Positions 1-6,521 of a DNA stretch of 8,021 bases are shown here, piece by piece. Source of the DNA: Acidimicrobiia bacterium (GTDB lineage: Bacteria > Actinomycetota > Acidimicrobiia > Spongiisociales > ZC4RG35); NCBI GenBank assembly GCA_009377735.1, contig WHTL01000175.1, positions 1 to 8,021 of the forward strand, given 5' to 3'. Position 1 is the first letter of the stretch, and each line of letters opens with the position of its first letter. The position numbers and the translations under genes are program-made. The notes under the pieces were generated by a model. It did no database searches and was not told where the DNA came from. It saw nothing but the letters and a program-made list of their open reading frames with translations.

Positions 1-1
1 G

Positions 2-994
2 TTCCCCGAGATCGAGTTCCATTATCTCGACAACGGGGATGTCTCCTGGTCGGAGTTCGCGGCCACGATCGGATTGGAGAACGCCGACGGGACCGACGCC
101 CATGTGGTGTTGAATGACGGCGACCCGTCCACGGTCATCGACGGTGACACCAGTCTCTGTTTCGAGTCGATCGAAGTATCCGTTGATCCTACGACCCTCT
201 CCTATGATGGCACCGTGGATGACGACGCCACCGACGGGACCGCGCTGGTGAACACGGTGGACCACATCACCGATGACCCCCACGCGGCCTTGGTCTCGGT
301 GACGGAGACGGTGACCGTGTCAAGTGAGCCACCCACAACCACGACCTCGACGACGTCAACCACGTCAACGACAACGCCGACCTCGACCACCACGACCGCA
401 CCGCCACCGACGACGGTGCCGGAGCCGGAGCCACATCCCGGGTTCGATGATGTCCCCTCAGATCATCTCTTCTTTGAGGACATCATCTGGCTGGCGACGG
501 AAGGTATAACCATCGGGTGTAACCCACCGGAGAACTCGTTGTTCTGTCCCGAGGACTCGGTGACCCGTGGCCAGATGGCGGCGTTCCTCACCAGAGCGTT
601 GGATCTGCCCGTGGCGATTGACGACCATTTCGATGACGATGACAATTCGGTGTTCGAGGACGACATCAACCGACTGGCGGAGTCGGGGATCACTTTTGGG
701 TGCAACCCACCGGTGAACGACGGGTTCTGTCCCGACAACACGGTGCTACGTCAGGAGATGGCGTCGTTCTTGGTGCGGGGGTACGATCTCGACGGGGCGG
801 ATCCCGCCAGTGATCGGTTCTCCGACGATGACGGGAGTGTTCATGAGGCAGATATCGAGGCGTTGGCGGCTGCAGCCGTGACACTGGGTTGCAACCCACC
901 AGACAACACTCTGTTCTGCCCCCTCGAAGACGTGTTGCGCCAGCAGATGGCCGCTTTCCTCCACCGGGCCGAAACCGGCGAGGACGGCAACTAG
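2..994 (+). CDS. Cell-surface protein with Thr-rich stalk and three SLH-like repeats (5' partial)
   Basis: The frame is open to the left edge, so the true start lies outside the window; 330 codons plus a TAG stop are visible. The first ~110 residues are acidic and beta-rich, and the segment DGTALVNTVDHITDD resembles DUF11/Ig-like repeats of actinobacterial envelope proteins (tentative). A low-complexity Thr/Ser/Pro stalk follows (about 326-442), the kind of spacer that carries a domain through a cell wall. Then come three SLH-like repeats (about 443-610, 629-793, 818-973). Each has an F-D-D/S-D opening, a GCNPP..N...FCP cysteine pair, and an R.(Q/E)MA(A/S)FL.R helix. SLH domains normally anchor proteins to cell-wall polymers, and this cysteine-paired version is common in Acidimicrobiia-like actinobacteria (from memory). 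The protein ends shortly after the third repeat, so the repeats form the C-terminus. No membrane segment or LPXTG motif is visible. The protein is presumably secreted; its N-terminal function is unknown. Confidence 0.8.
   Translation, partial: FPEIEFHYLDNGDVSWSEFAATIGLENADGTDAHVVLNDGDPSTVIDGDTSLCFESIEVSVDPTTLSYDGTVDDDATDGTALVNTVDHITDDPHAALVSVTETVTVSSEPPTTTTSTTSTTSTTTPTSTTTTAPPPTTVPEPEPHPGFDDVPSDHLFFEDIIWLATEGITIGCNPPENSLFCPEDSVTRGQMAAFLTRALDLPVAIDDHFDDDDNSVFEDDINRLAESGITFGCNPPVNDGFCPDNTVLRQEMASFLVRGYDLDGADPASDRFSDDDGSVHEADIEALAAAAVTLGCNPPDNTLFCPLEDVLRQQMAAFLHRAETGEDGN
443..973 (+). repeat. Three tandem SLH-like protein repeats
   Basis: Three imperfect repeats of about 55 codons within the surface-protein gene. 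At the DNA level the best-conserved core is TG(T/C)AACCCACC, followed about 15 bases later by TTCTG(T/C)CCC. The two cysteines of each repeat are always nine positions apart, which suggests one disulfide per repeat outside the cell (inference). The third repeat is the most diverged in its first helix. Confidence 0.75.
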
Positions 995-1011
995 GAGACG
1001 CCCCAACCAGG

Positions 1012-1138
1012 CGAGGTTGCGAACTGTTTCCTCCCCGGGGAGGGGGAGGTGCCGAGCTTGCGAGGTTGCGGGGCCCGGCTTCGCGCGGGAGGTTGCGCCC
1101 CCCTCCCGGCTTCGCCGGACTCACCCTCCGGGGGGAGA
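1012..1138. repeat. GC-rich intergenic hairpin cluster (REP-like)
   Basis: This stretch between the surface-protein gene and the GNAT/ligase fusion contains several symmetric elements. They are a perfect 14-base palindrome CCTCCCCGGGGAGG (1030-1043), a hairpin CCGGC-TTC-GCCGG (1106-1118), and C6/G6 runs around that hairpin (about 1098-1103 and 1130-1135) that could close a larger stem. The string GAGGTTGCG occurs three times (1014, 1062 and 1090 regions). It may terminate transcription of the upstream gene, or be a dispersed REP-like element. There is no T-run typical of an intrinsic terminator. Confidence 0.45.
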
Positions 1139-1174
1139 AACGCGACGGGCTGGGCGGCTGGGGCGGCGCAGCGG

Positions 1175-1180
1175 TAGCCT
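1175..1180 (+). promoter_or_regulatory. Candidate -10 element of a leaderless promoter
   Basis: TAGCCT matches the actinobacterial TAnnnT -10 consensus and ends 7 bases before the ATG at 1188. No Shine-Dalgarno sequence at usable spacing precedes that ATG; a GAGG lies only one base away. This fits transcription starting at or next to the start codon. No convincing -35 is seen. Confidence 0.4.
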
Positions 1181-1187
1181 TCGAGGT

Positions 1188-3929
1188 ATGGCTCAATATC
1201 CCTCTGAATATGAGATGGACGTGGTTCTCCGTGATGGGAAGGGCGTGCGGGTTCGGCCCATCACGCCCGATGATGCCCGGGCGTTGGGCGAGTTCTTCGA
1301 GAAGATGGGGGAGGAGAGCCGCTACTTCCGATACTTCGGGGTCAAGGAGAGTCTGAGCGAAGCGGAGCTGAAGTACTTCGCCAACGTCGACTACTTCGAT
1401 CGCATGGCCCTGGTTGCCGTGGAGGGTGGGGAGTTGGTGGCGGTGGCCCGCTACGACCGGCTCGACGACGATGAGACCTCCGCCGAGGTGGCCTTCGATG
1501 TGATCGATGAACAGCAGGGCCGTGGGCTGGGAACCGAGTTGCTGCAACTCCTCACCAACTTCGCCCGACAACGGGGGATCGACACCTTCCGCGCCTTCGT
1601 CCTCGCCGACAACCGACGGATGATGCGGGTGTTCCGCAATTCGGGTTATGAGATGGGGCGCACCATGGAGGATGGCGTCTACTCGGTGAGCTTCCCGGTG
1701 GAGGAGTCCGAGGACAGTCGCGAAGCCTGGGGTGAGAGGGAGAAGCGGGCCGTTGGCGCTTCGTTGCTGCCCCTTTTCGTGCCCAGCTCCGTTGCCGTGA
1801 TCGGGGCATCCACCGACCCCCACTCCATCGGGGGGCGTCTCTTCTCGAACCTCCTCTCCACCAACCTCACTGGGCCTTTGTATCCGGTGAACCCCAACGC
1901 GAGGGTGGTCAATTCGGTGCGTGCCTACGACTCGGTCCTCGACATCCCCGACCAGGTGGATCTGGCCTTCATCGTGGTGCCAGCCCCACTAGTTGCTGAC
2001 GTTCTCCGGGAATGTGCCGAGGCAGGCGTTCGTGGAGTGGTGGTCATCTCCGCCGGTTTCGGGGAGATCGGAAACGACGAGGGAGAGCGGGAGCTCCTGG
2101 ATCTGGTGCGTAGTGCTGGCATGCGGATGATCGGGCCAAACTGCATGGGCTTGCTCAACACCGACCCAGCCGTCAATCTCAACGGGACATTCGCCCCCTT
2201 CTACCCACCAGCGGGCAATGTGGCGATGTCGTCACAGTCCGGAGCCCTCGGCATCGCCATCCTCGATTACGCCAACACGGCCAACCTCGGGATTTCCCAG
2301 TTCGTGTCGGTGGGGAACAAGGCCGATGTGTCAGGTAACGACCTTCTCCTCGCTTGGGAGGACGACCCCAACACCGATGTCATCCTTCTCTATCTCGAGT
2401 CCTTCGGCAACCCTCGCAAATTCAGCCGTATCGCCCGCCGCATCGGCAGGAAGAAACCGATCGCCGCTGTGAAGTCGGGCCGGTCCGAGGCGGGGATCAG
2501 GGCGGCCTCGTCGCACACGGGCGCACTCGCCTCCTCGGATGTGGCGGTCGACGCGCTCTTCCATCAGGCCGGTGTGATCCGAGTCGACACCATCGAGGAG
2601 CTCTTCGATGTTGCCACCCTGTTAGCCCATCAGCCCATCCCCTCCGGGGACCGGATTGGAATAGTGACCAACTCCGGCGGGCCCGGCATCCTGGCAACCG
2701 ATGCCCTGGCAGCCCAGGGTCTGAGAACCCCCGAGTTCAGCGAGGACCTGCAGGAGAAGCTGGCCAAGCGTCTCCCCCCGGAGGCATCACCCCGAAACCC
2801 CGTCGATCTCATTGCCTCGGGTAGTGCCGAGGGTTTCAGCGGCTCGGTATCCGACATCCTCACCTCGGGAGAAGTCGATGCCGTTCTGGTCATCTATGTT
2901 CCCACTACTTCCGATGGGTTGGGTGACGTTGCCCGAGCCCTCCGAGAGGTTCAGGACGGTTACGACGGCGATGTGACTCTGCTCTCGGTCTTCATGCAGG
3001 CAGACGGCGAGACAGGACTCCTGAACCAAGGTGATCCCAAACGGAGGATCCCTTCGTTTCTGTTTCCGGAGGCGGCAGCCGAAGCCCTGGGTCGGGCGAT
3101 CCGCCACGGGAAATGGCGCCAGCGGGACCCGGGCAAGATCCGTCGATTCGACGACATCGATGTGGTGATGGCCCGTCGGGTGGTCGATGCCGGCCTGGAG
3201 GACCTCGAAGAAGGAGGTGGATGGCTGGAACCGGAGGACGTCGACGCCCTCCTCGACTGTTTTGGCATCTCGCTGCCCAGGGCAATGGTGGCCACCGACG
3301 CCGACGAGGCAGTGGAGATCGCCGCCGATATCGGGGGACCGGTGGTCCTCAAGGTCGTCTCATCGGAGGCGCTGCACAAATCTGATGTGGGTGGAGTCGC
3401 CCTGGAGATCGAAGGTGAGGACGAGGTCCGGGCCGCCTTCGAAGATGTCATCTCCAAGGTGAACCGTGCCGATGGCGTACTGGTGCAGGAGTTTGTGCAT
3501 GGTGGTCACGAGGTGATCGTGGGAATGACCCAGGATCCCAATTTCGGGCCGCTCGTGCTGTTCGGTCTCGGTGGCATCACGGTTGAGTTGTTGGGGGATG
3601 TGGCCTTCCGTATTCATCCGCTCACCGATGCCGACACCGCCGAGATGGTGCGTTCCATCAAGGGTTTCCCACTCCTCGAAGGTTATCGCAACGAGCCAAG
3701 TGGCGATATCGAAGCCCTCGAGGAAACGCTGAGCCGGGTGTCGACCATGATCTCGGCAGTCCCCGAGATCGCCGAGATGGACATGAACCCCGTGATGATT
3801 CTGGAGCCGGGCGAGGGTGTTCGGGTCGTCGATACCCGTATCAAGCTGGTCCCGGTTGCCGCAGGAGCGCACCCGGAGATGGTGGATCTCCCCTCGGTCC
3901 CGTCCAACCCTCGCCGGGTAATGGGCTGA
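1188..3929 (+). CDS. GNAT acetyltransferase / NDP-forming acyl-CoA synthetase fusion (Pat/PatZ-like)
   Basis: A 913-residue fusion. Residues ~1-170 are a GNAT domain with the acetyl-CoA-binding signature Q110-GRGLG-115. Residues ~195-320 are a CoA-binding Rossmann domain (VAVIGAS at 202-208, GPNCMG at 316-321). Residues ~340-480 are the succinyl-CoA-ligase-like domain (SSQSGALG from 348; ASSHTGALA around H443). Residues ~690-905 are an ATP-grasp domain (VLKVV with K722, LHKSDVGGV with H730, FGLGGITVELLGDVAFR, EMDMNPVM). Relatives are the Pat/PatZ lysine acetyltransferases, which acetylate and inactivate acetyl-CoA synthetase. Enterobacterial enzymes carry GNAT at the C-terminus, whereas actinobacterial relatives such as S. 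lividans PatA carry it at the N-terminus, as here. H443 and H730 align with the phosphorylated histidines of archaeal ADP-forming acetyl-CoA synthetases, so the ligase half may be catalytic: acyl-CoA + NDP + Pi to acid + NTP + CoA. The start at 1188 is chosen because the 57 upstream codons lie in the GC-rich hairpin region and match nothing familiar. The protein is cytoplasmic. The toxin-antitoxin operon begins 43 bases downstream. Confidence 0.9.
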   Translation: MAQYPSEYEMDVVLRDGKGVRVRPITPDDARALGEFFEKMGEESRYFRYFGVKESLSEAELKYFANVDYFDRMALVAVEGGELVAVARYDRLDDDETSAEVAFDVIDEQQGRGLGTELLQLLTNFARQRGIDTFRAFVLADNRRMMRVFRNSGYEMGRTMEDGVYSVSFPVEESEDSREAWGEREKRAVGASLLPLFVPSSVAVIGASTDPHSIGGRLFSNLLSTNLTGPLYPVNPNARVVNSVRAYDSVLDIPDQVDLAFIVVPAPLVADVLRECAEAGVRGVVVISAGFGEIGNDEGERELLDLVRSAGMRMIGPNCMGLLNTDPAVNLNGTFAPFYPPAGNVAMSSQSGALGIAILDYANTANLGISQFVSVGNKADVSGNDLLLAWEDDPNTDVILLYLESFGNPRKFSRIARRIGRKKPIAAVKSGRSEAGIRAASSHTGALASSDVAVDALFHQAGVIRVDTIEELFDVATLLAHQPIPSGDRIGIVTNSGGPGILATDALAAQGLRTPEFSEDLQEKLAKRLPPEASPRNPVDLIASGSAEGFSGSVSDILTSGEVDAVLVIYVPTTSDGLGDVARALREVQDGYDGDVTLLSVFMQADGETGLLNQGDPKRRIPSFLFPEAAAEALGRAIRHGKWRQRDPGKIRRFDDIDVVMARRVVDAGLEDLEEGGGWLEPEDVDALLDCFGISLPRAMVATDADEAVEIAADIGGPVVLKVVSSEALHKSDVGGVALEIEGEDEVRAAFEDVISKVNRADGVLVQEFVHGGHEVIVGMTQDPNFGPLVLFGLGGITVELLGDVAFRIHPLTDADTAEMVRSIKGFPLLEGYRNEPSGDIEALEETLSRVSTMISAVPEIAEMDMNPVMILEPGEGVRVVDTRIKLVPVAAGAHPEMVDLPSVPSNPRRVMG

Positions 3930-3956
3930 CGGTCATGATCAGGCACCTCCCCGATG

Positions 3957-3972
3957 TGCTACAATGTAGAAC
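3957..3972 (+). promoter_or_regulatory. Promoter and palindromic operator of the Phd/PIN operon
   Basis: An extended -10, TGC-TACAAT (3957-3965), ends 7 bases before the antitoxin ATG, implying a leaderless transcript. A perfect inverted repeat CTACA-A-TGTAG (3959-3969) overlaps the -10. Phd/YefM antitoxins typically repress their own promoters by binding such palindromes, so this is the likely autoregulatory operator (inference). Confidence 0.6.
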
Positions 3973-4236
3973 ATGACCGAGGTCGGGATCCGAGCGCTGA
4001 AGCAGAATGCCTCCGCCGTGGTCGCAAATGCCGCCGCCGGGGAAACGGTCACGATTACCGACAGAGGGCGACCGGTAGCTCAAATGACGGCGATCTCGTC
4101 ATCGCGGTTGCAACGGTTGTTGGATTCGGGCCAGGCTCGTCCCCCACGACACAGCATCCGCGATCTGCCCGCTCCGGAACGGGGACCGGACCTTTCCGAT
4201 GAGCTGGCTGCTATGAGAGATGCCGAGCGGTATTAA
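3973..4236 (+). CDS. Phd/YefM-family antitoxin
   Basis: An 87-residue protein and the first gene of a two-gene operon with the PIN toxin that starts 2 bases after its stop. The N-terminal ~45 residues fit the Phd/YefM DNA-binding fold: an IRALKQNASAVV helix, then AGETVTITDRGRPVAQM, the strand-turn-strand signature of the family. The C-terminal part (PAPERGPDLSDELAAMRDAERY region) is charged and probably unstructured until it wraps around the toxin, as in other members. Expected roles are neutralising the toxin's nuclease site and, with it, repressing the operon through the palindrome over the -10. The ATG lies 7 bases after a TACAAT box with no Shine-Dalgarno, so translation is probably leaderless. 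Phd-type antitoxins paired with PIN toxins are common in actinobacteria. Family assignment is confident; the binding site is inferred. Confidence 0.9.
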   Translation: MTEVGIRALKQNASAVVANAAAGETVTITDRGRPVAQMTAISSSRLQRLLDSGQARPPRHSIRDLPAPERGPDLSDELAAMRDAERY

Positions 4237-4238
4237 CC

Positions 4239-4655
4239 GTGGCACACTACCTCGACACCTCGGCGCTTGTGAAGCTCGTCGTGGCTGAGGCCGAGACGGA
4301 ATCGTTGCGAGCATGGCTGGGAGAGGCCGACCGCAACCCCGTGTCCTGCGACTTGACGCGGACCGAACTGCTGCGGGCAGTACGTCGTGCCGCCCCTGAC
4401 CGCGCCGTGCAAGCTCGGGCATTGCTCGACTCGATTACTTTGATGAAGGTCACCACATCGACCTTCGAAGAAGCGGCCCGTCTCGATCCACGTTTCTTGC
4501 GTACCCTCGACACCGTCCATCTCGCCGCAGCCCTCGACCTAGGTGACGATCTCGAAGGAATGGTCACCTATGACGATCGTCTTGCAGAGGCAGCACAGTC
4601 GAATGGGATTTCGGTCACGTCCCCTCCAGCCCGCACGGATGGAAATGCTGGGTAG
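4239..4655 (+). CDS. vapC: PIN-domain toxin (VapC-like ribonuclease)
   Basis: A 138-residue protein starting with GTG, 2 bases after the antitoxin stop, so the two are almost certainly cotranscribed and translationally coupled. PIN-domain acidic residues are all present: D6 in YLDTSALVKL, E43 in TRTELLRAV, D91 in LRTLDTVHLAAAL, and D112 in VTYDDRLAEAA. These bind the metal ions used for RNA cleavage; VapC toxins usually cut tRNA or rRNA, but the target cannot be read from sequence. Length is typical for the family. Pairing with a Phd-type rather than AbrB- or RHH-type antitoxin is a known arrangement. No frameshift or truncation is seen, and this is the only apparently intact toxin of the three PIN genes in the window. 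Confidence 0.9.
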   Translation: MAHYLDTSALVKLVVAEAETESLRAWLGEADRNPVSCDLTRTELLRAVRRAAPDRAVQARALLDSITLMKVTTSTFEEAARLDPRFLRTLDTVHLAAALDLGDDLEGMVTYDDRLAEAAQSNGISVTSPPARTDGNAG

Positions 4656-4676
4656 CGGGTCACCGGCGTCGAAACA

Positions 4677-4690
4677 GTCGGTGCGCCGAC
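4677..4690. promoter_or_regulatory. Inverted repeat at the -35 position of the downstream promoter
   Basis: GTCGG-TGCG-CCGAC is a perfect 5-base stem with a 4-base loop. It lies 22 bases past the toxin stop and where a -35 would sit for the extended -10 at 4699-4707. It may be an operator for the crotonase unit or a weak hairpin after the toxin gene; no T-run follows. Confidence 0.3.
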
Positions 4691-4698
4691 AGTGGCGA

Positions 4699-4707
4699 TG
4701 GTATGTT
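4699..4707 (+). promoter_or_regulatory. Candidate extended -10 promoter for the small ORF/crotonase unit
   Basis: TGG-TATGTT fits an extended -10 (TGn-TAnnnT). Transcription would start near 4714, leaving about 25 bases before the small open frame at 4739, including its Shine-Dalgarno. No clear -35 is present. Confidence 0.35.
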
Positions 4708-4738
4708 CTCGAAGGCGGTGATCGAGAGGGAGGCACTC

Positions 4739-4852
4739 ATGAGAGCACGGATACTCAAGGCTTTTGGGAGTCGTAGGGTAGGGATGCTGATCGCGGGTCG
4801 GATTAGACCGGTAACATCCGCACTCGCAGCGTCCGGGAGGTCACGTCCATGA
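4739..4852 (+). CDS. Small ORF (37 codons) overlapping the crotonase start
   Basis: An ATG at 4739 is preceded by a strong Shine-Dalgarno, AGGGAGG (4727-4733), at 5-base spacing. The frame runs 37 codons and ends in TGA at 4850-4852. That stop overlaps the ATG of the enoyl-CoA hydratase gene in an ATGA arrangement, the classic geometry of translational coupling. The peptide (start MRARILKAFG) is basic, with many Arg and few acidic residues, and matches no family I recognise. It could be a leader peptide that sets translation of the crotonase, or a chance frame. The good ribosome site and exact overlap argue for translation; the lack of a recognisable product argues for caution. Confidence 0.4.
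   Translation: MRARILKAFGSRRVGMLIAGRIRPVTSALAASGRSRP
4835..4840 (+). promoter_or_regulatory. Ribosome binding site of the enoyl-CoA hydratase gene
   Basis: GGGAGG lies 8 bases before the ATG at 4849 and supports that start over the in-frame ATG at 4855. It lies inside the small upstream open frame. Confidence 0.6.
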
Positions 4853-5616
4853 GCATGGTACAGAAGACGATCGAAGGGGCCGTCGCCCTGGTGGAGCTAC
4901 AGAGACCGCCGGTCAATGCATTGTCAGGGGATCTGGCAGCCGAGCTGAGTTCGGTGTTCAACGAATGCCGGGATCCCGCCATCCGTGCAGTCGTCGTCAC
5001 CGGACGACCTCATTTCGCGGCCGGTGCCGACATCAAGGGTTTTCAGGAAAGCTTCGATGCTGGTGCTGACGGGAAACTTGCCCCCAGCGTGGCCGACGCC
5101 GTCGCCGATCTGGAGGCGTTGGAGAAGCCTACCATCGCGGCCGTGCACGGGTTTGCCCTGGGCGGGGGTTTGGAACTGGCAATGGGCGCTGACTTCCGTT
5201 ATCTCGCCGAGGATGCACGGGTAGGACAACCCGAGATAAACCTGGGGATCATCCCCGGTGCCGGCGGAACCCAGCGTCTTCCCCGTCTCATCGGATTCCA
5301 GGCGGCCAAGGAACTGGTGTACAGCGGGCGGCACGTGGAGCCATCCGAGGCACTCGACCTAGGCATCGCAGATCGGGTGCATCCCGCCAACGAGGTCCTG
5401 GATCGGGCCATGGCCGACGCAGCCGAGTGGGCCAAAGGCCCGACATTGGCACTCGCCGCCGCCAAGAGAGCCCTCGCCGGTGGCTGGGGCGCACCCCTAC
5501 AGGAGGGTCTATCCGTCGAGGCCGAAGCGTTTGCTACCGCCTTCGGCACCGCCGACGCCCGCGAGGGTGTCGCGGCCTTCATCGAGAAACGGACCCCGGA
5601 GTTCAAGGGGAACTAG
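4849..5616 (+). CDS. Enoyl-CoA hydratase/isomerase (crotonase) family protein
   Basis: A 255-residue protein, normal length for a single-domain crotonase. The first oxyanion-hole strand reads HFAAGADIKGF (55-65). The second is in GFALGGGLELAMGAD, with G106 donating the backbone NH and E109 as the first catalytic glutamate. QPEINLGIIPGAGGTQRLPR carries E129, the second. G106/E109/E129 correspond to G141/E144/E164 of rat mitochondrial enoyl-CoA hydratase, so water addition to trans-2-enoyl-CoA is chemically plausible. The FAAGADIK and PGAGGTQRL blocks are those of classical hydratases used in fatty-acid or phenylacetate-type beta-oxidation; the exact substrate cannot be assigned. The C-terminal helix segment ending EKRTPEFKGN is also typical. 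A good Shine-Dalgarno supports the start. No other beta-oxidation gene is adjacent, so the pathway is open. Confidence 0.9.
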   Translation: MSMVQKTIEGAVALVELQRPPVNALSGDLAAELSSVFNECRDPAIRAVVVTGRPHFAAGADIKGFQESFDAGADGKLAPSVADAVADLEALEKPTIAAVHGFALGGGLELAMGADFRYLAEDARVGQPEINLGIIPGAGGTQRLPRLIGFQAAKELVYSGRHVEPSEALDLGIADRVHPANEVLDRAMADAAEWAKGPTLALAAAKRALAGGWGAPLQEGLSVEAEAFATAFGTADAREGVAAFIEKRTPEFKGN

Positions 5617-5846
5617 GAGACTGGTGTGAAACACATGCCCCACATCTCGACGACCAGTCATCACCGCTCGCGGCGTCCTCCTCCTAGGAGCACCGCAACG
5701 GGTGCGGCCGACACACGTTTCCATAACGGCAGGCTCATGGGAACGTATGTCGCGTCGTGCGTCCTTGCGAGCGGCGCGCCTGGCCGCCGATCTGCACAAC
5801 GGCATTCCACCCCAGCCTCCTAGGACTGGGTCAAGGCAGCCCGGAT
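5617..5846. other. Convergent intergenic region, no supported gene
   Basis: These 230 bases separate the crotonase stop from the end of a minus-strand toxin pseudogene. No frame on either strand shows recognisable protein character. A 7-base inverted repeat, GACTGGT (5619-5625) and ACCAGTC (5653-5659), with a 27-base loop, follows the crotonase stop and could weakly end transcription. A 10-base palindrome CTCCTAGGAG lies at 5681-5690, and its core TCCTAGGA recurs at 5818-5825. The stretch may be decayed coding DNA, but I cannot show it. Confidence 0.4.
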
Positions 5847-6295
5847 CTACGACTCGCCGCATGACTCTCTGAGGAAAGGGTTCTGGATCGTGACTCCGGT
5901 GATTTCCTGGCCGTGATTGAGGTCCTCCGTCCACAACACTCGGCAATTCAGACACCGGGCACTGTGGATGATCATGGCGTCCCAAAATGAAAGGTGGTTC
6001 ACCGAGGCGAGCTCTGCTGCAGCGACGACATCCCCGGGTTGGGGCGAGTGGGCTGGCTAGCAAGCCAGGGATTGAACCATGGCTATTGCGGTTTCATTGT
6101 CGAGGGGCTCGGCGATCTTCCGAGTGACGTTCACGTAGAAGTCCTGACGCACTTGGACGCTCAGGCTCCTCGACGGTTGGCACCGAGATTGCCTACCAGA
6201 TTCATCGCCAGCCGGTGTCGACTTTCGGCTTTGCGGTCGTAGGCGTATAAGAGGACGTTGGTGTCAACGAATTGGAGTTCGGACTCAACGCTCAT
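5847..6295 (-). pseudogene. PIN-domain toxin pseudogene (frameshift plus internal stop)
   Basis: Reading from ATG at 6295, the first frame gives MSVESELQFVDTNVLLYAYD, the PIN opening with catalytic D11, and stops at TGA (6163-6161) after 44 codons. The next frame continues with SVQVRQDFYVNVTRKI, then SFWDAMII and LWTEDLNHGQ.I.GV.I.NPF, blocks normal for the middle and end of this PIN family, to TAG at 5849-5847. Restoring one base between 6164 and 6163 (GCC-TGA to GCC-CTG-A) rejoins the frames as RRGALSVQV; the intact gene would then have 150 codons. A second lesion, TAG at 6059-6057, sits where relatives often have Trp, so TGG-to-TAG is likely. The acidic active-site positions survive (D11, D of RQDFYV, D of FWDA, ED of TEDL), so inactivation looks recent. 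The ATG overlaps the upstream antitoxin by 11 bases. Two independent lesions argue against programmed frameshifting. Confidence 0.85.
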
Positions 6296-6521
6296 GAGTG
6301 TCGGTGCGAGTCCAGGTGACCTCGCCGACACGCATGGGAAGACCCTTCTCCATTAGTCGTCGTTCCGCTTCCCAGGCTTCGTCATAGTCATCACTTCCAT
6401 TGATGGAGCTGAGATACTCTCTAACCAGGGCGGTGATTGAGGTGTCGCGTGCCGCCGCGATCATTTTGGCTCGTCTGATCAGGTCAGATGGAAGGCGAAG
6501 CGTGATGTTCCTGTGTTCCAC
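6285..6521 (-). CDS. RHH-type antitoxin (VapB-like), partner of the broken PIN toxin
   Basis: A 78-residue protein starting with GTG at 6521. The N-terminus HRNITLRLPSDLIRRAKMIA, then ARDTSITALVREYL, is a ribbon-helix-helix fold: one DNA-contacting strand and two helices. The acidic C-terminus (DDYDEAWEAERRLMEKG, ending WTRTDTHER) resembles the toxin-binding tails of antitoxins encoded beside PIN toxins of the kind found just downstream. It overlaps that toxin start by 11 bases. The GTG is preferred because it lies 7 bases after a TACACT box and directly before the RHH strand; an upstream ATG would add cysteine-rich residues unlike the family. The toxin is a pseudogene, so this is now an orphan antitoxin. 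GC over 6301-6540 is about 55% by hand count, visibly below the neighbouring housekeeping-type genes, which suggests transfer. Confidence 0.8.
   Translation of the reverse strand: MEHRNITLRLPSDLIRRAKMIAAARDTSITALVREYLSSINGSDDYDEAWEAERRLMEKGLPMRVGEVTWTRTDTHER

Noticed and set aside
1017..1187. N-terminal extension of the GNAT/ligase fusion
   Set aside because: In frame, but it encodes Arg/Pro/Gly-rich residues from the hairpin region and precedes the normal GNAT opening; the ATG at 1188 has a well-placed -10 box.
690..1823. Long minus-strand open frame of 377 codons
   Set aside because: It lies antisense to the SLH gene end, the GC-rich spacer and the GNAT domain, has low-complexity Pro/Arg/His composition and matches no family; the plus-strand proteins here are clear.
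3360..3872. Minus-strand open frame of 170 codons
   Set aside because: Antisense to the ATP-grasp domain, whose motifs are unmistakable on the plus strand.
5619..5659. Intrinsic terminator after the crotonase gene
   Set aside because: A 7-base inverted repeat is present, but the 27-base loop and absence of a T-run make a terminator call unsafe.
5509..6063. Minus-strand open frame of 184 codons
   Set aside because: It runs antisense through the crotonase end and in the wrong frame of the PIN pseudogene; the residues have no family character, and the pseudogene frame explains the region better.
5847..6295. Programmed frameshift in the PIN gene instead of a pseudogene
   Set aside because: There is no slippery heptamer at the junction, and an independent TAG interrupts the second frame.
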